The notes below the pieces were generated by a model that did not search any database, was not told where the DNA came from, and was given only the letters and a program-made list of their open reading frames with translations. Positions 28,536-39,906 of a stretch of DNA of 64,000 nucleotides are shown one piece after another. Position 1 is the first letter of the stretch. Every line of letters starts with the position of its first letter. The translations under genes and the position numbers were made by a program. This stretch comes from Loktanella sp. 3ANDIMAR09 (GTDB taxonomy: Bacteria > Pseudomonadota > Alphaproteobacteria > Rhodobacterales > Rhodobacteraceae): positions 1 to 64,000 of the forward strand of contig NZ_LJAK01000005.1 in the NCBI RefSeq assembly GCF_001420005.1, written 5' to 3'.

Positions 28536-29384
28536 TTAATTCCGCAGTTTTCGGCCAAAAACGACACGGTCGCGGCCATCCAGATCACGGTGCACGGTGA
28601 TTCCCGTCAATCCGGCCGCAGTCATCAGGTCGGACACGTCCTGCGCCTGGGTGGGTCCGATTTCGACCAGCACTGCGCCGCCACCGGACAGATGCGCAGG
28701 TGCCGCGCGGATGATGGCGCGGTAGGCGCCCAACCCGTCACCTTCGTCTGTGAGCGCCATACGCGGCTCGTAGAGGCCCACATCCGGTGCGAGGTCCGCG
28801 ACCTCGTCCAGCGCGATATAGGGTGGGTTCGATACGATCAGATCAAAGGCCGCACAGCTGACCGGCAGGGCATCAAGCCAGTCGCCATCGTGGAACTGGA
28901 CCCGGTCGCCCAGTCGCAGATCACCGGCATTGCGCATCGCCACGGCAAGTGCGGCTCGGGACAGATCGGTGCCGATACCAAAGGTCCCTGCCCGGCGTTC
29001 TGCAAGCAAAGTCAACAAGATACAGCCCGATCCCGTGCCAAGGTCCAGCACGCGGGTCCAGGGCAATGCAAGGGCCTGTTCGATCAGAACCTCGGTTTCG
29101 GGGCGCGGGTCCAGTACATCGGGGGTCACGGCGAAACGCCGCCCGTAGAACTGACGCACACCGGTCAGATGCGACACCGGCACGCGCCTGCTGCGCTGGT
29201 CGATCAGGTCATCGAACAGGCGCGTCAGGCCGGCTGGTGCCGTGTCCGCACCGATCAGCGACAAGCGTGCGGTCTCTACCCCGAGGATATGGGCCAATAG
29301 ACGCCGCGCATCGCGCGCGGGGTCGGGAATACCGCCAAGGGTGAGTTTCTTTGTGGCCTGTCGCAGGACCTGGTCCCAGGTCAT
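28536..29384 (-). CDS. prmC: Peptide chain release factor N5-glutamine methyltransferase
   Basis: The 282-aa methyltransferase modifies the GGQ glutamine of release factors. The SAM site is [15 protein letters not shown] and the catalytic motif is [11 protein letters not shown]. An N-terminal helical domain (about residues 1-80) recognises the release factor. It overlaps the end of prfA, its substrate gene, by 4 nt. Confidence 0.95.
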   Translation of the reverse strand: MTWDQVLRQATKKLTLGGIPDPARDARRLLAHILGVETARLSLIGADTAPAGLTRLFDDLIDQRSRRVPVSHLTGVRQFYGRRFAVTPDVLDPRPETEVLIEQALALPWTRVLDLGTGSGCILLTLLAERRAGTFGIGTDLSRAALAVAMRNAGDLRLGDRVQFHDGDWLDALPVSCAAFDLIVSNPPYIALDEVADLAPDVGLYEPRMALTDEGDGLGAYRAIIRAAPAHLSGGGAVLVEIGPTQAQDVSDLMTAAGLTGITVHRDLDGRDRVVFGRKLRN

Positions 29385-30442
29385 GCCCCGTTGCCCATTT
29401 CAGCAAGCAATGTCGCCTGGGCGTCCGATTGCAGCGCGTCGATCACTGTATCCAGATCGCCCTGCAACACCTGCCCCAGCGCATAAAGCGTGAGGTTGAT
29501 CCGGTGATCCGTCAGGCGACCTTGCGGGAAATTATAGGTACGAATCCGCTCGGAGCGGTCGCCAGTGCCGACCATCGCCTTGCGATCAGCGGACCGCGCG
29601 CCGTCGATACGCTGGCGTTCAAGGTCGAACAATCGGGTCCGCAACACCTGCATCGCGATCTCTCGGTTGCGGTGCTGGGATTTTTCAGCGCTGACGACGA
29701 TGATTCCCGTGGGAATATGGGTGATGCGTACAGCGGAATCGGTGGTGTTCACGTGCTGGCCACCCGCGCCACTGGCGCGCATCGTGTCGATGCGGATGTC
29801 GTTCGGTGCGATCTGCACATCGACCTCTTCGGCCTCTGGCAGCACGGCCACCGTGGCGGCAGAGGTATGGATACGCCCCCCGCTTTCGGTTTCGGGGACG
29901 CGCTGCACGCGGTGCACGCCGGATTCGTATTTCATGCGGGCAAAGACACCCTCGCCCGCGATCCGCGCGGTCACTTCCTTGATCCCGCCCAGCTCTGTCT
30001 GGCTTTCTTCGAGGATCTCGAATTTCCAGCCGCGCGCCTCGGCATAGCGTTGGTACATCCGCAACAGGTCGCCCGCGAACAACGATGCCTCGTCCCCGCC
30101 CGTGCCCGGCCGGATTTCCAGCAGCGCCGGGCGCGCGTCCGCGGCATCCTTGGGCAAGAGTGCCAGCCGCACATCCTTTTCCGATGTGGCCAGCGCCGCG
30201 CGCAGGTCAGGCAGTTCCATTTCCGCCAGTTCCCGCATTTCGGGGTCCGCCAGCATCGCCTCGGCATCGGCGATCTGGTTTTGCAGCGACTGGTATTGCT
30301 GCACCGTATCGACGACCGGTTTGAGGTCGGCGTATTCCTTGGCCAGGGCCGCGATATCGGCACCGGCCATGTCGCCTGACATCCGGGCCTCCAGAAACTG
30401 GAAGCGGTCGATAATCTGGGCCATGCGGTCTGTAGGGATCAT
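29381..30442 (-). CDS. prfA: Peptide chain release factor 1
   Basis: The 353-aa factor ends translation at UAA and UAG. It shows the GGQ loop in [19 protein letters not shown] and the RF1-type recognition stretch ([20 protein letters not shown] upstream). The ATG 30442 start ([14 protein letters not shown]) fits the family. prmC follows directly, so factor and modifying enzyme are made together. Confidence 0.96.
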   Translation of the reverse strand: MIPTDRMAQIIDRFQFLEARMSGDMAGADIAALAKEYADLKPVVDTVQQYQSLQNQIADAEAMLADPEMRELAEMELPDLRAALATSEKDVRLALLPKDAADARPALLEIRPGTGGDEASLFAGDLLRMYQRYAEARGWKFEILEESQTELGGIKEVTARIAGEGVFARMKYESGVHRVQRVPETESGGRIHTSAATVAVLPEAEEVDVQIAPNDIRIDTMRASGAGGQHVNTTDSAVRITHIPTGIIVVSAEKSQHRNREIAMQVLRTRLFDLERQRIDGARSADRKAMVGTGDRSERIRTYNFPQGRLTDHRINLTLYALGQVLQGDLDTVIDALQSDAQATLLAEMGNGA

Positions 30443-30473
30443 GCCCGTCAGGTGGCGGGTTTCGCGCCAATCG

Positions 30474-30935
30474 TCAAGAGAGCGGAACCACCAGCGCCCC
30501 CATCTGGGTCAGCCATTCGCGCACCCGCGCCTGATTCACGCCCATGTCGCTCTTGCCGAAACGCGATTGCGCATGGATCACCAGCAGCGGTTCGGCCTCA
30601 TCGGTGACGGTCACAGTGGTATAGTCGGGGTATCCCATCAGCCGCGAGCGTGTCTCGAAGGTCAGCAGGTTCTCCGCGACACTGCCTGCAATGAGCGTCG
30701 TGTCGTCGCGCGTTTCCGACAAGGTGACAAACGCCTGAAGCATTCCCTGCGGCGCGGTCGTGATGAAACGCGCCGCGGTAAAGCTGTTTTCCCCGGTCAC
30801 GTCCGTGGGCTCGGTCGCGGCAGGGGCCACGTGAAACCGCGCAACATCGGTCGGGGACAGCCGCACGTAGGCGGCAAACGCCAGAACAGCGACAACGATG
30901 ACGAGCACGATGGTCAGGGCAGCAGTTTTCAGCAT
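30474..30935 (-). CDS. DUF1499 family membrane-anchored protein
   Basis: The 153-aa protein has an N-terminal membrane helix (about residues 5-25) and a DUF1499 domain, with ALVVPL near the end and [15 protein letters not shown] in the middle. Its function is unknown. ATG 30935 follows AAAGG. It precedes prfA on the same strand with a 31-bp gap and may share the transcript. Confidence 0.8.
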   Translation of the reverse strand: MLKTAALTIVLVIVVAVLAFAAYVRLSPTDVARFHVAPAATEPTDVTGENSFTAARFITTAPQGMLQAFVTLSETRDDTTLIAGSVAENLLTFETRSRLMGYPDYTTVTVTDEAEPLLVIHAQSRFGKSDMGVNQARVREWLTQMGALVVPLS

Positions 30936-31013
30936 GGGATGCCTTTCAGAACGACGGGCCACGGATCGGGCGTTGGCCCAGACATAGGGCTGCAAGGCGC
31001 GCACGCCAAGGCA

Positions 31014-32165
31014 TCAGAGCGGCAACGCGCGTTCGATCAACCGTGCAAAGAAAGATGCACCATAGGCTGTTGTGTCATCGTTGTAGTCATATCGGGGGTG
31101 ATGCAGTCCCGCGCTGTCGCCATTGCCGACGAACAGATAGGCACCCGGCCGGGCCTGCAGCATGTGGGAAAAATCCTCGGCCCCCATCTCGCGCGTGGCA
31201 TTGGCGTCGCATTTGCTGACCTCTGCCGCGACGCTGGCGGCAAAGGCAGCACAACGCGGATCGTTGATCGTGGCGGGATCACCGTTGCCATAATCCAGGG
31301 TGGCGGTGACACCGAAACTGGCCGCCTGCCCGGTCACGATGTCCTGCAACCGCGTCATCACCATGGCCTGCACCGCCGGATCAAAGGTGCGCACGGTGCC
31401 GTTGATCATTGCCGTATCGGGAATGACGTTGAACACGGACCCCGCGTGGATCTGCGTCACCGACACCACCAGATCGTCCAGCGCATAATGGTTGCGGCTG
31501 ACGATGGTCTGGATCGCCTGCACCATGCTGACAGCAGCACTGATCGGATCGACGGTATCATGCGGCATCGCCGCGTGACCGCCCTTGCCGCTGATGTGGA
31601 TGCTGAATTCATCCACCGCCGCCATGATCGGTCCCGGTGTCGTATAGAATTCGCCAACCGGAATGCCCGGCGCGTTGTGCAGGGCATAAACCTCTGCGAT
31701 ATCAAAGGTGTCAAAGATTCCCGCATCGCACATGACCTTGGCCCCGGACCCGCCCTCTTCGGCCGGCTGAAAGATGAGCGCGACACGACCCGCGAAATTA
31801 CGCGTCTCGGCCAGATATTTTGCCGCCGCCAGCAGCATCGTCGTATGGCCGTCATGACCACAGGCATGCATGGCACCGGCATGGGTGCTGGCGTGATCCA
31901 GTCCCGTCTCCTCGGTCATGGGCAGGGCATCCATATCGGCACGCAGGCCGATGGTGCGCCCGGCACCCTGCCCGTTGATGATGGCCACGATCCCGGTTTC
32001 CGCAATGCCCGTGTGCACCTCATCCACGCCGATCTCTGCCAGCCTGTCCGCGACAAAGGCTGCGGTCTGGTGCAGGTCGAACCGCACCTCGGGGATGCTG
32101 TGCAGGTGTCGCCGCCAGGTGGTCAGTGTCGGCTGGAAATCGGCGATGGAATTGAGGACGGGCAT
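31014..32165 (-). CDS. M20 family amidohydrolase (hippurate hydrolase-like)
   Basis: The 383-aa metal-dependent hydrolase has the M20D pattern: RRHLHSIPEVRFDLHQTAAF, GLRADMDALPM, MHACGHDGHTTMLL, FQPAEEGGSGAKVM and GAEDFSHML. Family members remove acyl groups from N-acyl amino acids (hippurate, N-acetyl compounds, auxin conjugates). The natural substrate cannot be told. The start MPVLNSI at 32165 is favoured; the longer frame overlaps the divergent mazG. Confidence 0.9.
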   Translation of the reverse strand: MPVLNSIADFQPTLTTWRRHLHSIPEVRFDLHQTAAFVADRLAEIGVDEVHTGIAETGIVAIINGQGAGRTIGLRADMDALPMTEETGLDHASTHAGAMHACGHDGHTTMLLAAAKYLAETRNFAGRVALIFQPAEEGGSGAKVMCDAGIFDTFDIAEVYALHNAPGIPVGEFYTTPGPIMAAVDEFSIHISGKGGHAAMPHDTVDPISAAVSMVQAIQTIVSRNHYALDDLVVSVTQIHAGSVFNVIPDTAMINGTVRTFDPAVQAMVMTRLQDIVTGQAASFGVTATLDYGNGDPATINDPRCAAFAASVAAEVSKCDANATREMGAEDFSHMLQARPGAYLFVGNGDSAGLHHPRYDYNDDTTAYGASFFARLIERALPL

Positions 32166-32225
32166 GGCTGGCACTCTGCGCTGGGGGAACCTACGGTGTT
32201 GTCGACCAGAACAAAGGCCCCTGCA

Positions 32226-33044
32226 ATGCCCGACGACACCTTGATCAACGACCCCGACGGCGGAATGCCGCGCCTGCTGGAAATCATGCGCCGCCTGCGT
32301 GACCCCGAAACGGGCTGTCCTTGGGACATCGCACAGGATTTCGCCAGCATCGCGCCCTACACCATCGAAGAAGCCTACGAGGTGGCGGATGCCATCGAAC
32401 GCGAGGCCTGGTCCGAACTGGAGGGCGAGTTGGGCGATCTGCTGTTCCAATCCGTGTTCCACGCCCAAATGGCGTCAGAGGCGGGGCATTTCGGTTTCGA
32501 CGACGTGGTGCGTAACATCGCGGACAAGATGGTGGCGCGGCATCCGCATATCTTTGGTGACGAATCGCGGGACAAATCCGCCGAACAGCAGACCGTCGAC
32601 TGGGAACGGGTCAAGGCCGCCGAACGCGGCAACGCCCGCACGCTGGACGGTGTGGCTCTGGGCCTGCCTGCCCTGATGCGCGCCGTCAAACTGCAAAAAC
32701 GCGCAGCACGGGTGGGCTTTGACTGGCCCGATACAGCGCAGGTCGTGGACAAGATCGCGGAAGAAGCCGCCGAACTGGTCGAGGCCCGCGACACGCTGAC
32801 ACAGCAAAAGGTAGCCGAGGAATATGGCGACCTGTTGTTTGTCATGGCCAACCTCGGGCGTCATCTGGGCGTAGACCCCGAAGAGGCGCTGCGCGCCGCC
32901 AACGGAAAATTCACAAGACGTTTCAACATGATCGAGGACGCTCTTGCGGCCAGTGGACGCACGCCAGACGACAGTGACCTGGCCGAAATGGACGCGCTAT
33001 GGGATGCGGCAAAAGCGGCGGAGCGATCCCGAGTAAAAGAATAG
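32226..33044 (+). CDS. mazG: Nucleoside triphosphate pyrophosphohydrolase MazG
   Basis: The 272-aa all-alpha enzyme cleaves NTPs to NMP and pyrophosphate and may lower ppGpp or remove damaged nucleotides. Two MazG repeats are present: CPWDIAQDFASIAPYTIEEA with ELEGELGDLLFQSVFHA, and KIAEEAAELVEA with EEYGDLLFVMANLGRHL. ATG 32226 follows AAAGG. A very long in-frame extension upstream is a shadow of the minus-strand prfA, DUF1499 and M20 genes. Confidence 0.92.
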   Translation: MPDDTLINDPDGGMPRLLEIMRRLRDPETGCPWDIAQDFASIAPYTIEEAYEVADAIEREAWSELEGELGDLLFQSVFHAQMASEAGHFGFDDVVRNIADKMVARHPHIFGDESRDKSAEQQTVDWERVKAAERGNARTLDGVALGLPALMRAVKLQKRAARVGFDWPDTAQVVDKIAEEAAELVEARDTLTQQKVAEEYGDLLFVMANLGRHLGVDPEEALRAANGKFTRRFNMIEDALAASGRTPDDSDLAEMDALWDAAKAAERSRVKE

Positions 33045-33048
33045 GGTA

Positions 33049-33077
33049 TTGACCCGATCAAAAGAGTCGGGTTTAGA
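33049..33077 (+). promoter_or_regulatory. Promoter of the iron-type binding protein gene
   Basis: TTGACC and TTTAGA are spaced by 17 nt. An inverted repeat ACCCGA-N9-TCGGGT (33052-33072) lies over the spacer and could be an operator. The gene start at 33105 is 28 nt downstream with AAGGAGAG as ribosome site. Confidence 0.6.
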
Positions 33078-33104
33078 AAGCGGCATCAACGCAAGGAGAG
33101 ACCC

Positions 33105-34109
33105 ATGACGATCCGCACCCTTTTGATGGCCACCGCAGCAACGGCGATTGCAGCGCCCGCACTGGCCGATGTCACCATCTACACCACCCGCCAGCCCGAG
33201 CTGATTCAGCCGGTCATGGACGCCTTTACCGCCGACACCGGCATCGCCGTGAACCTGGAATTCGTCAACGAAGCCCTGATCGAACGGCTCAAGGCCGAGG
33301 GTGCCCGTTCCCCTGCCGATCTGGTCATGGACGTCGATATCGCCAACCTGCAACGCGTCGTGGACGAAGGCGTGACCCAGCCCGTCGACAGCCAGGTGCT
33401 GATGGACGCCATTCCCGCCAGCCTGCGCAGTGACGACAACCAGTGGTTCGGTCTGACGACCCGCGCCCGGATCGTCTATGCCAGCAAGGACCGCGTGGCC
33501 GATGGCGAAATCACCACCTACGAAGACCTGACCGACCCCAAGTGGGCTGGCCGCATCTGCACCCGGTCTGGCCTGAACAACTATAACCTGGCGCTGCTGT
33601 CGGCTGTCATTGCACACCACGGCGAAGAAGCGGCCAAGGAATGGGCCGAAGGCATCAAGGCCAACCTCGCCCGCAAGCCCGAAGGCAATGACCGCGCGCA
33701 GGTCAAGGCGATCTGGGCCGGTGAATGCGACATCAGCCTGGGCAACACCTATTACATGGGCAAGATGCTCGAGGATACAGAGCAGACCGAATGGGCCAAT
33801 TCCGTGCGGATCGTGTTCCCCGAATTCGAGGACGGCGGCACCCATGTGAACGTCTCCGGCATCGCGATGACGCAAAGCGCGCCGAACAAGGAAGAAGCGC
33901 TGCAACTGATGGAATACCTCGTCAGCCCCGCCGCACAGGCGATCTATGCAGAGGAAAACCACGAATATCCCGTGCTGGCCTCGGCCGAGCTGTCCGACCT
34001 GGTGGCATCCTGGGGTGAATACACTGCCGATGACGTCGACCTGAGCGAGCTTGCAGGCCACCGCGCGACGGCACTGCGCATCGTCGAAGAAGTGAACTTT
34101 GACGGCTAA
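33105..34109 (+). CDS. Iron(III) ABC transporter substrate-binding protein (FutA/FbpA type)
   Basis: The 334-aa periplasmic protein has a signal peptide ending APALA, then VTIYTTRQPELIQPVMDAF and the family stretch IWAGECDISLGNTYYMGKML, whose tyrosines are typical ferric iron ligands. It delivers iron to an ABC importer. No permease or ATPase is adjacent; an iron-type ATPase lies at 59618-60694. It has its own promoter and terminator and so is transcribed alone. Confidence 0.88.
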   Translation: MTIRTLLMATAATAIAAPALADVTIYTTRQPELIQPVMDAFTADTGIAVNLEFVNEALIERLKAEGARSPADLVMDVDIANLQRVVDEGVTQPVDSQVLMDAIPASLRSDDNQWFGLTTRARIVYASKDRVADGEITTYEDLTDPKWAGRICTRSGLNNYNLALLSAVIAHHGEEAAKEWAEGIKANLARKPEGNDRAQVKAIWAGECDISLGNTYYMGKMLEDTEQTEWANSVRIVFPEFEDGGTHVNVSGIAMTQSAPNKEEALQLMEYLVSPAAQAIYAEENHEYPVLASAELSDLVASWGEYTADDVDLSELAGHRATALRIVEEVNFDG

Positions 34110-34126
34110 ATAGCGAGTATATCTAT

Positions 34127-34166
34127 AAAAAAAAGGCCGCGCAGGATGATCCTGCGCGGCCTTTTT
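34127..34166. terminator. Bidirectional intrinsic terminator
   Basis: The stem GGCCGCGCAGGA / TCCTGCGCGGCC has 12 perfect pairs and a 3-nt loop (34135-34161). It is flanked by A8 before and T5 after, so it can stop both the iron-binding protein gene and the convergent ABC-F gene. Confidence 0.93.
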
Positions 34167-34207
34167 CGTTTCTTGTCAATTGGCGTCGTGGTCCGGTCGG
34201 ACGGCCG

Positions 34208-36019
<1,812 letters not shown>

Positions 36020-36088
36020 GGCTGCCAGCTACGCACGGTTGCGGCAACGCGCAAGGGGGCCCGTCTGGTTAGCGCGCAGATTCTGGTG

Positions 36089-36814
36089 TCAGACCACAAG
36101 GCGGCGCAGGGCGCTGGCACGTATGGCCGGAATGCGGTCCACCTCGACGCAGGTAAAGACGTGCACGGTATCCATCGCCGCATCTATGACGGCATGATCG
36201 CTGACCCAACCGCCCAGCCCCAGATAGCTGCGCAGCAGTGGCGGCAGGCTGGCGACAGCGCGCCTGCGGTCGGTCACCTGCCCGCCCAACGGCACGGTGG
36301 TCGTCGCCGCACGCAAGGGGCGCATCCTATCCGGTCCGACATGATGGCGACCCAACACCGCCAATGCGGCGGCATGGCGCGCAGGATCGGACCCGGCCAA
36401 GGATGTGCAGCCGATCATCAGACCGATGCCCGCACGGTCAACCAATCCCGCCAGCGCGCCCAGTGCCACCCGCATCACATGGGCGTCCAGCGCACCCGCA
36501 CCGATGCAGAATCGCCCGATTTCCAGAACCGGCGCGGGATAATCACGCAAGGGTGACAGATCATAGCTTTGCGCCGTCAGCGTCCGGTCCAGATCGCGCC
36601 CGTCGTCCACCAGCAAGGTGCGCAAGGTGCCCCGCAGCACACCGTCCTGTTCGATCATCAGGTGATCGCAGATCGCGTCATGCCCATCGCTGTCGCAACC
36701 GTCCGTGCCGAAAAAACAACGGTGCCGCAGCATCTGACAGGCCAGCAGATCGACGGGCCCCGCAGCAGCCCGCACAGTCAGCGGGGGGGATTGCGTGTCA
36801 TATGGGACGTTCAT
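36089..36814 (-). CDS. OlsB-like GNAT acyltransferase (ornithine lipid synthesis)
   Basis: The 241-aa protein fits the OlsB/hemolysin-like acyltransferase group, with LACQMLRHRCFFGTDGCDSD, CDHLMIEQDGVLRGTLRTLL and VLEIGRFCIGAGALD. OlsB moves a 3-hydroxyacyl chain onto ornithine to form lyso-ornithine lipid. No olsA acyltransferase is adjacent. The call rests on the pattern; other GNAT-type acyltransferases are possible. Confidence 0.72.
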   Translation of the reverse strand: MNVPYDTQSPPLTVRAAAGPVDLLACQMLRHRCFFGTDGCDSDGHDAICDHLMIEQDGVLRGTLRTLLVDDGRDLDRTLTAQSYDLSPLRDYPAPVLEIGRFCIGAGALDAHVMRVALGALAGLVDRAGIGLMIGCTSLAGSDPARHAAALAVLGRHHVGPDRMRPLRAATTTVPLGGQVTDRRRAVASLPPLLRSYLGLGGWVSDHAVIDAAMDTVHVFTCVEVDRIPAIRASALRRLVV

Positions 36815-36881
36815 GGCCTCTCCTTGGCACAGCGTTCTGACACCCTACATAACATTCGAATATGACAAACAGGACGACAAG

Positions 36882-37277
36882 ATGGACAAGATCATCAAAT
36901 CAGACGCCGAGTGGAAGCAGGAACTCAGCCCCGAGGCCTTCAAGGTCATGCGCAAGCATGGGACTGAACGCGCTGGCACGCACGACGATTTCCCCAAGGA
37001 TGCGGGGACATTCCGCTGCAAGGCCTGCGGCAATGCGCTGTTCGAGCAGGACACGAAATTCGAATCCGGCACGGGCTGGCCGTCATTCTATGCCCCCATC
37101 GACCCCGAGGCCGTGGGCGAACGCGAGGACCGCAGCCTGTTCATGCGCCGCACAGAGGTGCATTGCGCCCGCTGCGAGGGTCATCTGGGACACGTGTTTC
37201 CCGATGGCCCGGCACCGACAGGGCTGCGCTATTGTATGAATGGCGTCGCAATGACCTTCGAGCCCGACGCCGACTGA
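36882..37277 (+). CDS. msrB: Peptide-methionine (R)-S-oxide reductase MsrB
   Basis: The 131-aa enzyme repairs oxidised methionine. Zinc ligands are the two CxxC pairs in CKACG and CARCEGHLGHVF. Substrate residues lie in SGTGWPSFY. The catalytic cysteine is in LRYCMNGVAM. ATG 36882 follows AGGA by 8 nt. The frame is open further upstream, but without ribosome site. Confidence 0.95.
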   Translation: MDKIIKSDAEWKQELSPEAFKVMRKHGTERAGTHDDFPKDAGTFRCKACGNALFEQDTKFESGTGWPSFYAPIDPEAVGEREDRSLFMRRTEVHCARCEGHLGHVFPDGPAPTGLRYCMNGVAMTFEPDAD

Positions 37278-37318
37278 TACGCCACCCGTCGCGGCACTGG
37301 CCGCGGCGGGCGCGCGGG

Positions 37319-37792
37319 TTACTGTCCGGGCTGGCTGATGAGATCAGCGGCCGTGACACGACCAACGCTGCCCATCAACTGACGCAGGAACGTGCTGTCT
37401 CGCACGTTGTCAGACGTGACCTCACGCGACAGCGTGACCACGCGACCGTCCTCAAGCCCGAAACGTTCGATGTTTTCCAGCGTGCCGTTGGGGGTGAAAC
37501 TGATCGCCAGCACCTGCCGGTCGGTTTCGACCGGGGCCGCCGCCCCGCGGGTGACAAAACGGCTTTGGACATAATAGAGGCCGTCATCGCTGGTGACACC
37601 GCCGGTCACAGGGGGACCCACGGTTTCGATCACTTCGGCGCGCGTGGTCTGCCCGACGCTGAGCAGGGCCAGATCCTCTGGCACGGGAATATAGCCGTGA
37701 TTGCGCACGATGGGGCTACAGGCCGCCGACAGGGCCAGACAGGCCCCTGCAATCAGCATGAAACCCTTGCGTTGCGTGGTCGTCTTGGTCAT
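37319..37792 (-). CDS. bamE: Outer membrane assembly lipoprotein BamE
   Basis: The 157-aa protein has a lipoprotein signal with lipobox LSAAC (Cys about residue 25), then the SmpA/OmlA domain: GYIPVPEDLALLSVGQTTRAEVIETVGPP. BamE supports the BAM complex that inserts beta-barrels such as LptD and the barrels at 12877-14469. It is divergent from the YceD-like gene. Confidence 0.88.
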   Translation of the reverse strand: MTKTTTQRKGFMLIAGACLALSAACSPIVRNHGYIPVPEDLALLSVGQTTRAEVIETVGPPVTGGVTSDDGLYYVQSRFVTRGAAAPVETDRQVLAISFTPNGTLENIERFGLEDGRVVTLSREVTSDNVRDSTFLRQLMGSVGRVTAADLISQPGQ

Positions 37793-37863
37793 GTGCCGCC
37801 CCCTTGCGTTGGCGCAGTGCGCCCTTGTATTCCCCTTAACGAAGCCAGCCGCCCTTGCCAAGA

Positions 37864-38439
37864 ATGGATGCCCTCATGTCGTCAGATCCCGCCCTGCCCG
37901 CCCAGATCATGCGCCTATCGGATCTGCGCAACCGCAGCGCCACCAGCTTTGAGGTGGTGCCGACGCCGACGCAACGGGACGCCATTGCGGCATCGCTCGG
38001 TATCATCGGTGTGAAAAAGCTGACGTTTGCGGGACAGATTGCGCCGCTGGGCCAGACCGATTGGCGATTGACCGCCCGCCTTGGTGCGACGGTCGTGCAG
38101 GCCTGCGTGGCCACGCTTGCCCCCGTCACGACCCGGCTGGACGAGGATGTATCACGCACCTACGCCGCCGATTTCGCCTATCCCGAGGGCGCCGAAACCG
38201 AGATGCCCGAGGATGACACCGTTGAGCCGCTACCGCAGTCGATCGATGTGGCCGCGCTGATGATCGAGGAATTGAGCCTGGCCCTTCCGCCCTTTCCCCG
38301 CGCGCCGGGGGCAGAGGTAGGTCAGGTCTTGGCCGCCGAGGACGGTGTGACGCCATTGACGGACGAGGATACCAAACCCTTTGCGGGGCTGGGCGCGTTG
38401 CGTGACAAACTGGCCAAGGGTCAGGACAACGGCGAATAG
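37864..38439 (+). CDS. YceD/DUF177 family protein
   Basis: The 191-aa protein carries the DUF177 pattern: a beta-rich core with VQACVATLAPVTTRLDEDV, an acidic middle and PFAGLGALRDKL at the end. It is regularly found before rpmF and is linked to 23S rRNA or ribosome maturation. Starts at 37864 and 37876 are both possible; the second has GGA 8 nt ahead. Confidence 0.85.
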   Translation: MDALMSSDPALPAQIMRLSDLRNRSATSFEVVPTPTQRDAIAASLGIIGVKKLTFAGQIAPLGQTDWRLTARLGATVVQACVATLAPVTTRLDEDVSRTYAADFAYPEGAETEMPEDDTVEPLPQSIDVAALMIEELSLALPPFPRAPGAEVGQVLAAEDGVTPLTDEDTKPFAGLGALRDKLAKGQDNGE

Positions 38440-38462
38440 CGCCGAAAAACCACATATATCGG

Positions 38463-38490
38463 TTGCACTGGCGTCATTTAGCAGTATGTA
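38463..38490 (+). promoter_or_regulatory. Possible promoter for rpmF-plsX-fabH
   Basis: TTGCAC and TATGTA are separated by 16 nt within the 162-bp gap before rpmF. The match is moderate and unsupported by other signals. Confidence 0.35.
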
Positions 38491-38601
38491 GGCGGCCTTA
38501 TCCGTGCCCCCTCGACAGGGCAGCGTGAATGTCCTAGGACCGCGCAAATCATTCGAACACCGGGCCACGTCACGGCCCCCCAACGTAAAATAGGGTGCGC
38601 C

Positions 38602-38802
38602 ATGGCCGTCCAGCAGAATAAAGTCTCCAAGTCCCGCCGCAACAATCGTCGTGCGCACGATTCGCTGTCGGCGGCTAATCCCAACGAATGTGATAACTGC
38701 GGCGAGCTGAAGCGCCCGCACCACATCTGCCCGTCCTGCGGTCACTATGCGACCAAAGAAGTGGTCACTGCCGATATCGACCTGGACGAAGACGCCGCTT
38801 AA
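38602..38802 (+). CDS. rpmF: 50S ribosomal protein L32
   Basis: The 66-aa basic protein has the L32 start [20 protein letters not shown] and the zinc ribbon cysteines CDNC and CPSC. It belongs to the large ribosomal subunit. It lies 21 nt before plsX in the common rpmF-plsX-fabH order that links ribosome and lipid synthesis. Confidence 0.97.
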   Translation: MAVQQNKVSKSRRNNRRAHDSLSAANPNECDNCGELKRPHHICPSCGHYATKEVVTADIDLDEDAA

Positions 38803-38823
38803 GCAGCGTTGTAGGGGGCTCGC

Positions 38824-39906
38824 ATGGTAGCGACGGAAACCGTCACGACCGCAGACGACGCAACCCGCGTGTTATCCATCGACGCCATGGGCGGCGATAA
38901 TGGGCCTGCAACGGTTGTTGCGGGCCTTGCGCTTTTCCTCAAGTCGCACCCCGGAACGCCCGTGTTGCTGCACGGACGCGCGGACGAATTGCGCCCCCTG
39001 CTGGCCACCCACGGGCTGACAGATCAGGTCACCCTGCGCGATGCGCCCGATGTGGTCACGATGCACGACAAACCCAGCCAGGTGGTGCGCCGGGGCAAAC
39101 AGACCTCCATGTGGTCGGCGATCGACGCCGTGCGCAACGATGAGGCGGGCGTCGTCGTCAGCTGTGGCAACACCGGCGGGCTGATGGCCATGTCGATGCT
39201 GCGCCTGCGCAAGATCGACGGCGTGAATCGCCCTGCCATTGCCTGTCTGTGGCCATCGCGGAACCCGCAGGGGTTCAACGTGATGCTGGATGCCGGTGCT
39301 GACATCCGTGCCGATCAGGACGACCTGCTGACCTATGCGCTGATGGGCGCATCCTATGCGCGCAACGCCTTTGACCTGGTACAGCCGCGCGTCGGTCTGC
39401 TGAACGTCGGCACCGAGGAACACAAGGGCCGCGCGGAACTGAAGGTCGCGCACGAGCTTATCGCCGCGACCGCTGCCGCCGGCGAATTCGACTATACCGG
39501 TTTCGTCGAAGGCGGCGATCTGCCCGGCGATGTCTGCGACGTCATCGTGACGGACGGTTTCACCGGCAATGTCGCGCTGAAAACCGGCGAGGGAATCGCC
39601 AACCTGATTGCGGACCTCTTGCGTGAAAACCTGCGCAAGACCCCGTTCTCGATCCTGGGGGCCCTGCTTGCCCGTGGCGCATTGCGCCAGCTGAAACGCA
39701 AGGTCGATCCCCGCCGCGTCAACGGCGGCGTGTTTCTGGGCCTGACGAAAACGGTGATCAAGAGCCATGGGTCCGCCGATGCCACGGGGGTCGCCGCGGC
39801 GATCACTCTGGCGCACAGGCTGGCCGATCAGGGGTTCTCGGAACGTCTGGCCGCACGACTGGCCGCCGCCCTGCCCCATGACGACACGAAAGGATCCGAC
39901 ACATGA
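38824..39906 (+). CDS. plsX: Phosphate acyltransferase PlsX
   Basis: The 360-aa enzyme makes acyl-phosphate from acyl-ACP, the first step of membrane lipid synthesis by the PlsX/PlsY route. The core motif IDAMGGDNGPATVVAG and the downstream VSCGNTGGLMAMSMLRL are typical. The stop overlaps the fabH start (ATGA). Confidence 0.95.
   Translation: MVATETVTTADDATRVLSIDAMGGDNGPATVVAGLALFLKSHPGTPVLLHGRADELRPLLATHGLTDQVTLRDAPDVVTMHDKPSQVVRRGKQTSMWSAIDAVRNDEAGVVVSCGNTGGLMAMSMLRLRKIDGVNRPAIACLWPSRNPQGFNVMLDAGADIRADQDDLLTYALMGASYARNAFDLVQPRVGLLNVGTEEHKGRAELKVAHELIAATAAAGEFDYTGFVEGGDLPGDVCDVIVTDGFTGNVALKTGEGIANLIADLLRENLRKTPFSILGALLARGALRQLKRKVDPRRVNGGVFLGLTKTVIKSHGSADATGVAAAITLAHRLADQGFSERLAARLAAALPHDDTKGSDT

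Noticed and set aside
30102-32225. Upstream extension of mazG to 30102
   Set aside because: It is antisense to prfA, DUF1499 and M20 genes; MazG is complete from 32226.
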